Source: Pseudahrensia aquimaris (GTDB taxonomy: Bacteria > Pseudomonadota > Alphaproteobacteria > Rhizobiales > Rhizobiaceae). Taken from it: a stretch of 64,000 nucleotides of DNA. The notes under the pieces were generated by a model, which worked only from the letters and a program-made list of their open reading frames with translations, was not told the DNA's origin and made no database searches. Position 1 is the stretch's first letter, and every line of letters begins with the position of its first letter. Shown here in pieces: positions 26,273 to 35,477 of this stretch. The stretch is taken from NCBI RefSeq assembly GCF_042676045.1, contig NZ_JBHTJV010000003.1:620001-684000 (forward strand), written 5' to 3'. The position numbers were made by a program, and so were the translations under genes.

Positions 26273-28264
26273 ATGCTCGATATTCTTCCACCATTTATGG
26301 GCGTGATCGGTTTGATCATCGCCTTCGTCCTTTACAGGATGGTCATGCAATATGACGAAGGCACAGAGGCGATCAAGAAGATCGGCGACCAAATTCATGA
26401 AGGCGCTATGGTCTTCATGAAACGCGAATACTCGATTCTGCTGATTTTTTTGGCCATTCAAATCGTTGCAACATTCATCTTCCTGGATGGAAATGTCGCT
26501 CTCGCCGTTGTCGTGGGTGCCGCATCGTCGTCCATCGCTGGCTGGATCGGTATGTTTTCAGCGACCAAGGCCAACGTGCGGACCGCAACAGCTGCTCAGG
26601 CTGGCGGCGCTTCCAGCGCCCTCACCGTGGCGTTTTTTGGCGGTTCTATCATGGGCCTTTGTGTCGCCTCGCTTGGTCTGATCGGCCTTGGCGGTCTTTA
26701 CTGGTTCCTAGGCACGGGCATTACGGGCGAAGCCCAATCGCTTGAGGGTTTCGGCATGGGCGCATCCACGGTTGCTTTGTTCAGCCGCATCGGCGGCGGT
26801 ATCTTTACCAAAGCCGCTGACGTTGGTGCCGATCTTGTCGGCAAGATCGAAGCAGGCATCCCCGAAGACGATCCTCGCAACCCCGGCGTGATCGCGGATA
26901 ACGTGGGCGACAATGTTGGTGACGTTGCTGGCATGGGTTCGGACATTTTCGAATCCTATTGCGGCGCAATGATCGCCTCTATTGCGATTGCCTCGACGCT
27001 TGCTATCACGACTATGGGTGACAAGACGAGCCTGATGGCTCTGCCACTGGCTCTTTCTGGCCTTGGTCTGGTTGCGTCGATCATCATGATTTTCGTGGTG
27101 AAGGCACGCTCGGCTGCCGAGCCTGCGTCTGCACTAAGAACCGGCACTTTGGGTGCCCCCGTCCTGTTTTTGGCGGCGGCGTATGTACTTGTTTCGATGA
27201 TGGGGATTTCGGTCAACGTGTGGTGGGCTGTCGTTGCCGGCGCTGCTGGCGGTGTCGCCATCGGCCTGATCACCGAATATTACACAGCTGGTTCGCCAGT
27301 GACCCGCATTGCCAAGTCCGGTGAAACCGGGCCCGCAACGGTGATGATTACCGGCCTTGCTGTTGGTATGGAATCGGTTGTTCTGCCACTCCTTTCGATT
27401 GCTGCAATCGTGTGGGTGTCCACATCGCTTGCTGGTCTGTATGGCGTGGGCATCGCCGCCGTTGGCATGTTGGCAACTGTTGGCATCACAATGGCCATCG
27501 ACGCCTACGGCCCTGTCGCTGACAATGCCGGCGGCATTGCAGAGATGGGCGGCATGGGTGAGGATGTTCGCGAAATCACCGATAGCCTTGATGAGCTCGG
27601 CAACACGACCGCGGCCATCGGTAAGGGCTTTGCCATCGGTGCGGCGGCGCTTGCAGCGCTTGCGATCATCGCTGCCTTTGTGCAGACGATCAAAAAAACC
27701 AATCCGGACTTCTCTCTGGAGCTTTCCGAACCTTTGGTCATCGTTGGCCTCTTTATCGGCGGAACGATTCCGTTTTTGGTTGCTGCTTTGACCATGACCG
27801 CAGTGGGCGACGCAGCCTTTGCCATGATCAATGAAATCCGCCGTCAGTTCAGGGAAATTCCCGGTCTGATGGAGGGCACTGCTGATCCTGATTCGGCCAA
27901 GTGTGTGGACATTGCGACCACCGCCGCGCTGAAGAAGATGATGCTGCCGGGAGTGATCGCGGTGTGCGCGCCACCCGCCGTTGGCCTCCTGATCGGTGCT
28001 CAGGCGCTGGGCGGTATGCTCGGCGGTGCTTTGCTTGGTTGCGTGCTTATGGCACTGATGATGGCGAATGCTGGCGGTGCTTGGGACAATGCCAAGAAAT
28101 ATGTCGAAAAAGGCAATCTTGGCGGTAAAGGCACCGATACGCACGCTGCCGTCGTTGTTGGCGATACGGTGGGAGATCCGTTCAAGGATACTTCAGGCCC
28201 AGCCATGAACATCCTCATCAACGTGATGGCGATTGTCAGCCTGGTGATCGCACCGCTTCTCTAA
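26273..28264 (+). CDS. hppA: Membrane pyrophosphatase, K+-dependent type
   Basis: A 663-residue integral membrane ion-pumping pyrophosphatase with about 16 helices. The pyrophosphate-binding acidic loops are visible as GIPEDDPRNPGVIADNVGDN, then VREITDSLDELGNTTAA, and the last loop DTHAAVVVGDTVGDPFKDT. The K+-dependence determinant reads GNTTAAIGKG (N444; Ala447 and Gly450). K+-independent enzymes carry Lys and Thr at those two places, so this is predicted to be the K+-stimulated class, pumping H+ or Na+. A strong ribosome-binding site (AAGGGG) precedes the ATG, and a terminator follows. Confidence 0.93.
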   Translation: MLDILPPFMGVIGLIIAFVLYRMVMQYDEGTEAIKKIGDQIHEGAMVFMKREYSILLIFLAIQIVATFIFLDGNVALAVVVGAASSSIAGWIGMFSATKANVRTATAAQAGGASSALTVAFFGGSIMGLCVASLGLIGLGGLYWFLGTGITGEAQSLEGFGMGASTVALFSRIGGGIFTKAADVGADLVGKIEAGIPEDDPRNPGVIADNVGDNVGDVAGMGSDIFESYCGAMIASIAIASTLAITTMGDKTSLMALPLALSGLGLVASIIMIFVVKARSAAEPASALRTGTLGAPVLFLAAAYVLVSMMGISVNVWWAVVAGAAGGVAIGLITEYYTAGSPVTRIAKSGETGPATVMITGLAVGMESVVLPLLSIAAIVWVSTSLAGLYGVGIAAVGMLATVGITMAIDAYGPVADNAGGIAEMGGMGEDVREITDSLDELGNTTAAIGKGFAIGAAALAALAIIAAFVQTIKKTNPDFSLELSEPLVIVGLFIGGTIPFLVAALTMTAVGDAAFAMINEIRRQFREIPGLMEGTADPDSAKCVDIATTAALKKMMLPGVIAVCAPPAVGLLIGAQALGGMLGGALLGCVLMALMMANAGGAWDNAKKYVEKGNLGGKGTDTHAAVVVGDTVGDPFKDTSGPAMNILINVMAIVSLVIAPLL

Positions 28265-28290
28265 GCAGCGCTATCACTTCAAGAGTTCAA

Positions 28291-28320
28291 AAGGCCCGCC
28301 CTCAAAGCGGGCCTTTTTCT
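28291..28320 (+). terminator. Rho-independent terminator after hppA
   Basis: AAGGCCCGC at 28291-28299 pairs with GCGGGCCTT ending near 28313, with a short loop, and runs into TTTTTCTT. It lies 26 bases after the hppA stop. Confidence 0.9.
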
Positions 28321-28384
28321 TATGCCGCTTGAACCAATCCCCAAAAGCGTGTTTGCAAAAAGTGCAAACAAACGGGGGCCACAC

Positions 28385-29140
28385 GTGGCGAACACAACGC
28401 ACCATACAATTGTGGAATTGAACGGGGTTTCCAAAACCTTCGCCAATGGCACGACCGCGCTATCCGGGTTTGATATATCCGTTCAGCGAGGCGACTTTCT
28501 TTGTCTGCTCGGTGCTTCCGGTTGCGGGAAATCGACCGTACTGCGGCTCCTTGCCGATCTCGATGTGCCAAGCAGCGGCAACGTGATGTGGAGCGATACG
28601 CAGGCCCGAGAAAGCCTATCTATGGTTCTGCAAGAAGCGACGCTGCTACCATGGGCAACGGTTGATGATAATGTCTGGATGCCGCTGCGCATCAAGGGAA
28701 TATCGAAAACCGATGCTGCCTCGCGCATAGCAACCGCGCTGGAACTGGTTGGCCTCAGTGATTCTGCTGCGCTCTATCCGCGAGAGCTTTCAGGCGGCAT
28801 GAAGATGCGGGTGTCGCTGGCTCGCGCATTGGTTAGCGAGCCCTCCGTTCTTCTGCTGGACGAACCATTTGCTGCATTGGATGAAATTACCCGCTTTCGA
28901 TTGAACGACGAACTGCTGACCCTGCGGGGAAAACTGGATTGCACAGTGATCTTCGTGACCCATTCAGTGTTTGAGAGCGCCTATCTGGCGAACCGCGTGG
29001 CAGTTATGGATGACATGGGGAAAATTTCCGAAGAAATCGCCATAGACGCGCCCTACCCCCGTACGTCCGAATTCCGCTCGTCGAGTTACTATACCAAGCT
29101 CTGCGCAAAAATATCCGCAGCACTGGAACGGGCAGCTTAA
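28385..29140 (+). CDS. Orphan nitrate/sulfonate/taurine-type ABC ATPase
   Basis: A 251-residue ABC ATPase of the SsuB/TauB/NrtD group: Walker A GASGCGKST, signature LSGGMKMR, Walker B LLLDEP and FVTHSVFES. The start was placed at GTG 28385, with GGGGG upstream. An in-frame ATG at 28322 lies directly on the T-tract of the hppA terminator, which makes it unlikely. No permease or binding-protein gene is adjacent, so its partners must be elsewhere or lost. Its stop is the palindrome TTAA, shared with the convergent rpe gene. Confidence 0.82.
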   Translation: MANTTHHTIVELNGVSKTFANGTTALSGFDISVQRGDFLCLLGASGCGKSTVLRLLADLDVPSSGNVMWSDTQARESLSMVLQEATLLPWATVDDNVWMPLRIKGISKTDAASRIATALELVGLSDSAALYPRELSGGMKMRVSLARALVSEPSVLLLDEPFAALDEITRFRLNDELLTLRGKLDCTVIFVTHSVFESAYLANRVAVMDDMGKISEEIAIDAPYPRTSEFRSSSYYTKLCAKISAALERAA

Positions 29141-29802
29141 GCCGCAACGCTGGCGCGGATCGCCTCGATATTTGCTCTATAATGCTCTGGCGTTCCGCCT
29201 TTGAAGACTGCCGAACCAGCCACAAGAACGTCTGCACCGGCTGCTACAACGAGCGGTGCGGTTTCCGGCGTGACGCCGCCATCAATCTCGATGTGGATGG
29301 GACGGTCGCCGATCATCTTTTTCACGCGGGCAACCTTATCAACGACAGGCTTAATGAACGCCTGACCGCCGAAGCCAGGATTGACTGTCATCAGCAAGAT
29401 CAGGTCGAGCCGGTCCAACACATATTCGATCACGCTTTCCGGCGTCGATGGATTGAGCGAAACGCCTGCCTTCTTTCCAAGTGAGCGGATGGCCTGAAGC
29501 GAGCGGTCCAGATGCTTTGTCGCTTCGGCATGAACTGTTATTATATCAGCGCCCGCCTCGGCAAACGCTTCCAGATAAGGGTCGCAGGGTTCGATCATCA
29601 GGTGACAATCAAAGACGTGCTTCACCCGCGGGCGCACGGCTTTGATGATAGGCGGACCAAAAGTGATGTTGGGAACAAAGTGGCCGTCCATCACATCAAG
29701 ATGCACCCAGTCGGCACCGGCTGCCATCACATCTTCAATTTCGTCACCGAGGCGCGAGAAGTCTGCGGAAAGAATGGACGGGGCGATGATGAGGTCGGAC
29801 AT
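29137..29802 (-). CDS. rpe: Ribulose-phosphate 3-epimerase
   Basis: A 221-residue TIM-barrel epimerase. Family marks are PSILSADFSRLG, the metal and catalytic HLDVMDGHFVPN, FDCHLMI, NPGFGGQ and EIDGGV. It interconverts ribulose-5-phosphate and xylulose-5-phosphate in the cytosol. ATG 29802 (MSDLIIAPS) gives the family N-terminus; the frame remains open to 29856 but the extra residues are not family-like. It is convergent with the ABC ATPase gene and divergent from the aminotransferase gene. Confidence 0.95.
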   Translation of the reverse strand: MSDLIIAPSILSADFSRLGDEIEDVMAAGADWVHLDVMDGHFVPNITFGPPIIKAVRPRVKHVFDCHLMIEPCDPYLEAFAEAGADIITVHAEATKHLDRSLQAIRSLGKKAGVSLNPSTPESVIEYVLDRLDLILLMTVNPGFGGQAFIKPVVDKVARVKKMIGDRPIHIEIDGGVTPETAPLVVAAGADVLVAGSAVFKGGTPEHYRANIEAIRASVAA

Positions 29803-29984
29803 TATGCTCTCGCGCTGGTGGTGCTGCGTGTGGCAACTTTCAACGCCTTTCGCCAACCAGCGTCAAGAAGTCTGGGCGCGGCTTCAACCGATAGATTGGC
29901 CCTGCGGCAGAAGCGACCTTGGCAAGTTGGACGCGATGGGCGAATAGTTGGCATAACTTCCATCAATTCACCTGCGTGAAATCC

Positions 29985-31181
29985 ATGTCGCTCAACCACG
30001 GTCGAACCCAACTTGCCATTCCCGGCCCTTCGGTCATTCCCGAGCGTGTGCTGCTTGCAATGCACCGGCCATCACCCAACATTTATGAGGGCGAGTTGAT
30101 CGAGGTGACCCACAGTCTCGTGCCGGATTTGAAAACAGTTGCGCAGACCAAAGGTGACGTCGCCATCTACATCGCAAACGGCCACGGAGCTTGGGAAGCC
30201 GCCTTGCGCAACACGATTGCGCCGGGGGAAAAGGTCGTGGTCATCGCAACAGGCCGTTTCGGCGCGGGTTGGGGCGATTTAGCGAAGGACATGGGCATCG
30301 AAACCATCGTGCTCGACTTCGGAATGCACAGCGACGCCGACCCACAAAAGCTGGAAGAGGTTCTACGAGCCGATACGAAGGGCGAAATCAAGGCTGTGCT
30401 GACGGTGCAGACGGATACGGCCTCTTCCGTGCGCAACGATGTCGTAGCACTGCGTAAAGCAATCGATGCCGCAGGACACGATGCGCTCTATATGGTCGAT
30501 TGCATTGCCTGCCTGGGTTGCGATGCTTTTCATATGGACGAATGGAGCGTCGATGTCATGGTTGCTGCGTGTCAGAAGGGACTGATGACGCCCGCTGGCC
30601 TCGGCTTTGTCTATTTCAACGACAAGGCGGCGCAGGCTCGTAACGGCAAGCAGCCGGGCTTTTACTTTGACTGGGTGCCGCGGGCGGACCCGGAGATGTA
30701 TTATCAATTCTTCGGCGGCACGGCGCCCACGCACCACATTTACGGGTTGCGCGAAGCGCTCGATATGATGGTTCATGAAGAGGGTTTGGAAGCCTGCTGG
30801 AAGCGGCACGAAACCATCGCACGTGCTTATTGCTCGGCCGTTGAAGCGTGGGGAGAAGGCGATGGAATGCACCACAACATCGCGGACAAAACCAAAAGAT
30901 CAAACGCTGTCTCCACCATCACAACGGGGCCGGGTGAAGCGGCGAAAATGCGTAAATGGGTGGAAGAAAACGCAGGCGTTACGCTCGGGATCGGCCTTGG
31001 CTTTGGCGCGCCAGGCTCAGTAGAATTCGTGCGCCGCTTCCGCATCGGCCATATGGGCCATCAAAACATCGCGATGACGATGGGCGTTATCGGTTCCATT
31101 GATTGCGCGCTCAAAGCGCTTAACATCAAGCACGGTGATGGCGCTTTGGATGCGGCAAGCAAAGTGCTGGCCGCACACTAA
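29985..31181 (+). CDS. Class V aminotransferase, serine/alanine-glyoxylate type
   Basis: A 398-residue PLP enzyme starting MSLNHGRTQLAIPGPSVIPERV, the usual beginning of serine-glyoxylate and alanine-glyoxylate aminotransferases. The aspartate that contacts the cofactor is in YMVDCIA and the Schiff-base lysine is in ACQKGLMTPAG. ATG 29985 was chosen because the frame upstream is not family-like. It probably transaminates glyoxylate, linking to one-carbon, photorespiration-like or purine catabolism. It is convergent with a second class V PLP gene, two bases away. Confidence 0.85.
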   Translation: MSLNHGRTQLAIPGPSVIPERVLLAMHRPSPNIYEGELIEVTHSLVPDLKTVAQTKGDVAIYIANGHGAWEAALRNTIAPGEKVVVIATGRFGAGWGDLAKDMGIETIVLDFGMHSDADPQKLEEVLRADTKGEIKAVLTVQTDTASSVRNDVVALRKAIDAAGHDALYMVDCIACLGCDAFHMDEWSVDVMVAACQKGLMTPAGLGFVYFNDKAAQARNGKQPGFYFDWVPRADPEMYYQFFGGTAPTHHIYGLREALDMMVHEEGLEACWKRHETIARAYCSAVEAWGEGDGMHHNIADKTKRSNAVSTITTGPGEAAKMRKWVEENAGVTLGIGLGFGAPGSVEFVRRFRIGHMGHQNIAMTMGVIGSIDCALKALNIKHGDGALDAASKVLAAH

Positions 31182-31183
31182 AG

Positions 31184-32455
31184 CTAGGCAGCAGCCCTTG
31201 CGTCTTCAGTGATTTCGCGCATTGCCGTCAGGAACTGGGCAACCTCGACTTCCGTGTTGTAATGGCACATGGAAACGCGAATGCAGGCCGGCAAGCCCAG
31301 CGGCGTCAGAATGTTGCCGGAATAGTGGTCATTTTTTCGAATGTGCGTGCGGATGCCCTGATCGGCAAGGCGGGCAACGACTTCACCAGCGTCCATGCCC
31401 TCAACCGTCATCGCCACCAGGCCTTCGCGTCGAGGATTGTCGATGCCACCAAGGATGGTGACGCCGTCCATGTCTGCCAGACCTGGTAGATTGTCCTTAC
31501 CGTGCAGCATGGCATGGGTGAGCGCCTGTTCATGGGCGTGTATGGCCTTGCCCGCCGCTTCAATGCGGGTGCGTTTGTCAGAACTGTCGGTGAAATGAGT
31601 GCCAACCCATTCGAAATAATCGACCACATCGGAGAAAGTGGCGTAAGAGCCAGTATCGCGGGTGCCGAGTTCCCAATTGCCCTCGGGGCCGTCGATCAAG
31701 CTGTCATGGGGAAGCGCCTGCAAACGGTCTGAAATCCATGCGACGCCGTAACCGTGGCGAGAAAAGACCTTGTAGGGAGAGATCGCGTAACCGTCGATGT
31801 TGTAAGCGTCCAAATCTAGACCACCATGGGCGGCGTGCTGGATTCCATCGACAATAATAAAACAATCGGGCGAGACGGAACGGATAGCCTTCGATATCGC
31901 ACCAACATCCACTCCCATGCCTGTGACGGGTGATGTGTGAATGATCGTGGCAACACGTGTCTCCGGCGTAACGACAGCGGCATAAGCGGCCGCATCCACT
32001 GAACCGGTTTCATCATCGTGGACGACAGGCAAGTACGGCTTGCCTGCTACTTTTGCCCAGCGTTGCGCGGCGCTGCGCGATGCCGGATGTTCCAGCGTTG
32101 TGCCGATCACGTTGCCGCCCTCAGGCGCTTCGATTATGGCGTTGGAAATCATGCGAAACAGCAGTTCTGTGCCGCTCTCGCCTACAAAAACATATCCGCT
32201 GGATGCGTTCAGGAATGTCTTTGCATCAGCGCGAGCCTTGGCAATGACGTCCATAAGCGCTTTTGACATTACGTTGTCTCGGCCTTGATTGTCCGGAATT
32301 CCAGCATAATGCTTGGATGTTTCGACCACCGATTTGAGAGTGAGGGCCCCGCCGGCGTTTTCGAAAAACACACGCTTGCCCGCTTCCGGGCAGGTATCGA
32401 CATAGGCAAAACGACCGCGGATTTCGTCCATCAAACCGGGAGTGGTGGTTAGCAT
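31184..32455 (-). CDS. Class V PLP enzyme, cysteine desulfurase-like
   Basis: A 423-residue class V PLP enzyme. EHPASRSAAQRW, the cofactor Asp in IIVDGIQHAAHG and the Schiff-base lysine in ISPYKVFSRHG are visible. It resembles the Csd/SufS-like group of aminotransferases, but the C-terminal loop that carries the catalytic Cys in true desulfurases is not obvious, so another reaction such as lyase or aminotransferase is possible. ATG 32455 has GGGGA nine bases upstream; an in-frame TTG at 32467 is less likely. It lies downstream of the MarR regulator gene. Confidence 0.75.
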   Translation of the reverse strand: MLTTTPGLMDEIRGRFAYVDTCPEAGKRVFFENAGGALTLKSVVETSKHYAGIPDNQGRDNVMSKALMDVIAKARADAKTFLNASSGYVFVGESGTELLFRMISNAIIEAPEGGNVIGTTLEHPASRSAAQRWAKVAGKPYLPVVHDDETGSVDAAAYAAVVTPETRVATIIHTSPVTGMGVDVGAISKAIRSVSPDCFIIVDGIQHAAHGGLDLDAYNIDGYAISPYKVFSRHGYGVAWISDRLQALPHDSLIDGPEGNWELGTRDTGSYATFSDVVDYFEWVGTHFTDSSDKRTRIEAAGKAIHAHEQALTHAMLHGKDNLPGLADMDGVTILGGIDNPRREGLVAMTVEGMDAGEVVARLADQGIRTHIRKNDHYSGNILTPLGLPACIRVSMCHYNTEVEVAQFLTAMREITEDARAAA

Positions 32456-32587
32456 ATTGGTCCCCAAAATATGATCTCATTGTCACAGCTGCGCCAGATT
32501 AAACAGTTGGACAAACAGCACAAGATGTCCCAGCGCATCGCGGCAGGACACCAATTGACGCATCAATTGGGAAGCGAGATCACCTGA

Positions 32588-33184
32588 TCAGGCAAAGTGG
32601 GAATCCTTGAGCCGCCGGAAGGCGTTTTTTGGAAACTCCGCGTTTTCAGGATAGGCGAGGTTCACAGGGCAACGCTCTTGCGGACACACTTCTAGGTCGC
32701 ACAAACGGCAAACCACGTGTTGATCGTCACCACATTCAGCAACAGCGGGCATGAGCTTGGCTACCAATCCGTTTAACAGTTCCATTTCCGAGGCAGAAAG
32801 CTGGGCAATCACCTTCTGGATAACCTTGGCACGTGCGTCCAAGATTCGGGTGAATTGATTTTCCCCCTCGTCGGTGAGGTTTATGATAACCCGTCGCTTA
32901 TCGCTGCTGGCACCGCGTTCACGCCTTGCAAAGCCGGAACGCTCTAACCTGTCAATCAAACGAACCACGGATGAGTGCTCCAAGCCCAACATACGACGAA
33001 GATCTTCGATCGATGAATTACGCTCCGTGCCAATTTGCACAATCGCATAGCAGGCAGATTCACTCTGACCCGTTGCTTTGCAGATCGCGGCGTTAACCTT
33101 GTCGGTCATGGCCAGTGTGAATGCGCTCAGAACATTTCCGACAAACAGTTGGTCGGGAATTTTATTTGATGAAATTTTTTTCAT
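32588..33184 (-). CDS. MarR-family regulator with C-terminal cysteine cluster
   Basis: A 198-residue winged-helix regulator. The recognition part reads LRRMLGLEHSSVVRLIDRLERSGF and the wing RRERGASSDKRRVIINLTDEG, both typical of MarR. After the dimerisation helices the last 45 residues hold five cysteines in the pattern C-x7-C-x2-C-x4-C-x4-C, which could bind metal or sense redox state. ATG 33184 (MKKISSN) is taken as the start, since the upstream extension looks non-coding. It lies between the class V PLP gene and an unknown gene, all on the minus strand. Confidence 0.85.
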   Translation of the reverse strand: MKKISSNKIPDQLFVGNVLSAFTLAMTDKVNAAICKATGQSESACYAIVQIGTERNSSIEDLRRMLGLEHSSVVRLIDRLERSGFARRERGASSDKRRVIINLTDEGENQFTRILDARAKVIQKVIAQLSASEMELLNGLVAKLMPAVAECGDDQHVVCRLCDLEVCPQERCPVNLAYPENAEFPKNAFRRLKDSHFA

Positions 33185-33312
33185 CACTTGCCTTCGATGA
33201 ACAGATGAAACCAAAAGATATGTGCAATCAACATTATGTCCGGAATACACACAACACAACTCGGGCACCATCACGTTTCAATACAATGCTGTGAATTGGA
33301 AACATTTATCAC

Positions 33313-34203
33313 TCACAAGCTAACGCCGTCCCGCGCCAGTCCCCCAGCATTGTATGCCTTGCCATCGCGAAACCATGCTAACCATTCGTCCGTAATCCGC
33401 CTGGCGTACAGTTCAGGCAATTCATGCTTGTGAGGCTCTTTCACCTGTTCTGCAAAGGCCGGGTCTTTGTGAGCGGCGACCCAATACTGCCCATCGTCCG
33501 TGACATGAACAGGACATTTTCTGGTATCGGTAATCGCCTCGTAATTCTTGATGATCGATGTGGCTAGGCGGTGCCAAGACGAAACGCAGGTGTCGAACAG
33601 CTTGGAAATTTTTTCAATATCACTTTCTTCATGCACAGGATGGCCGAGTGATTGACGGGCCTTATCGTCCACAAAACGGGAAAATGCGTAGACATCTGAC
33701 GACATGTTCACTGCCGTGAACGGTGTCGCCATAAGCGGATCATACAGCGGATCGTGAAGGTTGTTCGATTGGGGGCAAAACGCGATGCATTCGAAGTCAT
33801 CAAACACGGTGAGTTGGTTGGTCACGGGGCAGAGCAATTCAACCTCGTTGGTGAGCGGCGCTCCGTGGGCGAGTGCGCAGGCTGGCAAGCGGGAGATCCC
33901 AACCATTTGTTCGGCCAAAAACTTGAAAGCTGAAGCCGTATCGCTGTTGCCGTCAGCAAAACGATAATCGTTGAAAATGTAGAGGCAAGCCGTGACCTCC
34001 CGCGCCGCGAGCGCGCGTTTGAACTCATCAAAGATAGCAGGAACAGTTTCCTGCGTGGCAACGCGGATCATGTAGCGCCCGCGGGTAAACTCGCGCCGGC
34101 CCGCATTGCACGGCAGTTTGGTTTTCATCCATTCACAAAATTGGTCATGCACCTCTTCTTGAGAGAGTTGCTTTGGCGCTGAGGAAATTTCGATGTAAGA
34201 CAC
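33313..34203 (-). CDS. Protein of unknown function, cysteine-containing
   Basis: A 296-residue protein I do not recognise. It is soluble, with no signal peptide or membrane segment, and has a mixed alpha/beta pattern. The central part is rich in aromatic and cysteine residues (CPVTNQLTVFDDFECIAFCP). GTG 34203 is preferred as the start because GGAG lies about 11 bases upstream; the frame opens at ATG 34236 but that start has no such site. It lies upstream of the MarR gene and is divergent from the MFS gene across a 107-base promoter region containing a palindrome. Confidence 0.65.
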   Translation of the reverse strand: MSYIEISSAPKQLSQEEVHDQFCEWMKTKLPCNAGRREFTRGRYMIRVATQETVPAIFDEFKRALAAREVTACLYIFNDYRFADGNSDTASAFKFLAEQMVGISRLPACALAHGAPLTNEVELLCPVTNQLTVFDDFECIAFCPQSNNLHDPLYDPLMATPFTAVNMSSDVYAFSRFVDDKARQSLGHPVHEESDIEKISKLFDTCVSSWHRLATSIIKNYEAITDTRKCPVHVTDDGQYWVAAHKDPAFAEQVKEPHKHELPELYARRITDEWLAWFRDGKAYNAGGLARDGVSL

Positions 34204-34222
34204 GGCATAAAGGCTCCAAATG

Positions 34223-34237
34223 TATGCAAGATGCATA
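34223..34237. promoter_or_regulatory. Candidate operator palindrome
   Basis: TATGCA-AGA-TGCATA is a perfect 6-bp inverted repeat in the divergent promoter region between the unknown gene and the MFS gene. MarR proteins bind short palindromes of this kind, and a MarR gene is two genes away. Low confidence. Confidence 0.3.
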
Positions 34238-34310
34238 TGTATAGAGCGTTGTTTAATTTTTGTCTTTGTGACCAGTCCGACTATCCGGCTGCGCTGAAAG
34301 GCGGTGTTGT

Positions 34311-35477
34311 TTGAGTTCTCCTAGTGCGCCAAGCAAAAACGGGAAAAGACTTGGAGCCATGATGGTTGGCTCTTTGATTTTTCAGACCATCCAAATGGGC
34401 GTGATCCCTATTTTGCTGGCGCAGTTGCTGGCACAGCAGGGTGTTTCGTCGTTCGTTGTTGGCGTCATTTTGGCGGTATCCTGGATCACCATTTTTGCTT
34501 TTGGTCCATTCGTGCCACGCCTAATCCGAGTCTTGGGCGATGGCACAGCGTTTATCCTAGCAGCGGCTCTTACGACCGGCGCTTTGCTGATTTTGCTGAT
34601 GGAGAGCAATCTTGGTGTGTTGATTGCAGCTTCCGTGCTGGCAGGCGGCGGCTTAATTATCCGTTGGATCGCCGCCGACACCTTGGTCGTGACGATGAGC
34701 CGGCCTGAAAGCCGAGGCCGCATGATTGGCTTGCACGAGGCGCTGATGGGCCTTGGCATCGCGCTAGGACCATTAGTGTTTGTGATCATGGATCTTGGAC
34801 AAGCCAAACTCTTCGGGCTGGGGCTGTGCGGCATTGGCCTCACGCTGCTTGTACTTTCGGTTGCCAACCATGAGATGCGCGTCGAGCAGACGAGCGCAAA
34901 CAACGACAAAGGCAACCACTACAAACTGATCATTATCGGCCTCATGGCTGCATTCGTCTCCGGCTTCATTGAAAATTCATCCATCGCCCTCCTCCCCCTG
35001 CACTACGCACCCTATGGATATGCATTGACCACAAGCGCAGTTTTTGTCTCCGGCTTTGGGCTTGGCGGAACGCTGTTGCAGCCTCCATTGGGGTATCTGG
35101 CAGACCGAAAGGGAGTGAAGTTTGCGCAAGGTGTCTGCGTAACCGCCACGATTGCAGCATGTGCAACAGCAGCATTCGTCACTGCGCCTGCTTGGCTGGT
35201 AGTAGGGATCGTTTTTCTTATGGGTGGCGCCGTGGGCGGCTTGAATACACTGGCGGTCGTCGAAGCAGGCACGGTTTTGAACGCGGACAGAATTCCCGTC
35301 GCCATGACAGCGATAGCAATGGTCTACACACTGGGCAGCATTGCTGGACCGGCTGTCGCAGGTGCTCTTTTGGACACGGGTTATCGCCCCGCCATGCTGA
35401 TCGGTTTCCTCGTTGCAACGAGCCTGCTTGGCTTGTGGTTGCTGGCTCACAAGCCAGCCAAGCCTGTCACCGCCTAA
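34311..35477 (+). CDS. MFS transporter
   Basis: A 388-residue major facilitator with about 12 hydrophobic helices. The loop between helices 2 and 3 and the later LGYLADRKGVKFAQ loop carry the family's G-x-x-x-D-R-x-G pattern. It resembles YcaD/CynX-like exporters of undefined substrate. The start is TTG 34311, with AAAGG upstream. It is divergent from the unknown gene of the MarR cluster, so it may be an efflux pump controlled by MarR. Its stop overlaps the convergent dctM stop (CTAA). Confidence 0.85.
   Translation: MSSPSAPSKNGKRLGAMMVGSLIFQTIQMGVIPILLAQLLAQQGVSSFVVGVILAVSWITIFAFGPFVPRLIRVLGDGTAFILAAALTTGALLILLMESNLGVLIAASVLAGGGLIIRWIAADTLVVTMSRPESRGRMIGLHEALMGLGIALGPLVFVIMDLGQAKLFGLGLCGIGLTLLVLSVANHEMRVEQTSANNDKGNHYKLIIIGLMAAFVSGFIENSSIALLPLHYAPYGYALTTSAVFVSGFGLGGTLLQPPLGYLADRKGVKFAQGVCVTATIAACATAAFVTAPAWLVVGIVFLMGGAVGGLNTLAVVEAGTVLNADRIPVAMTAIAMVYTLGSIAGPAVAGALLDTGYRPAMLIGFLVATSLLGLWLLAHKPAKPVTA

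Noticed and set aside
27134..28144. Minus-strand open frame of 336 codons
   Set aside because: Antisense to hppA; a by-product of its GC-rich codon use.
28322..28384. ATG 28322 as the start of the ABC ATPase
   Set aside because: It lies two bases after the T-tract of the hppA terminator and has no ribosome-binding site; GTG 28385 is the more likely start.
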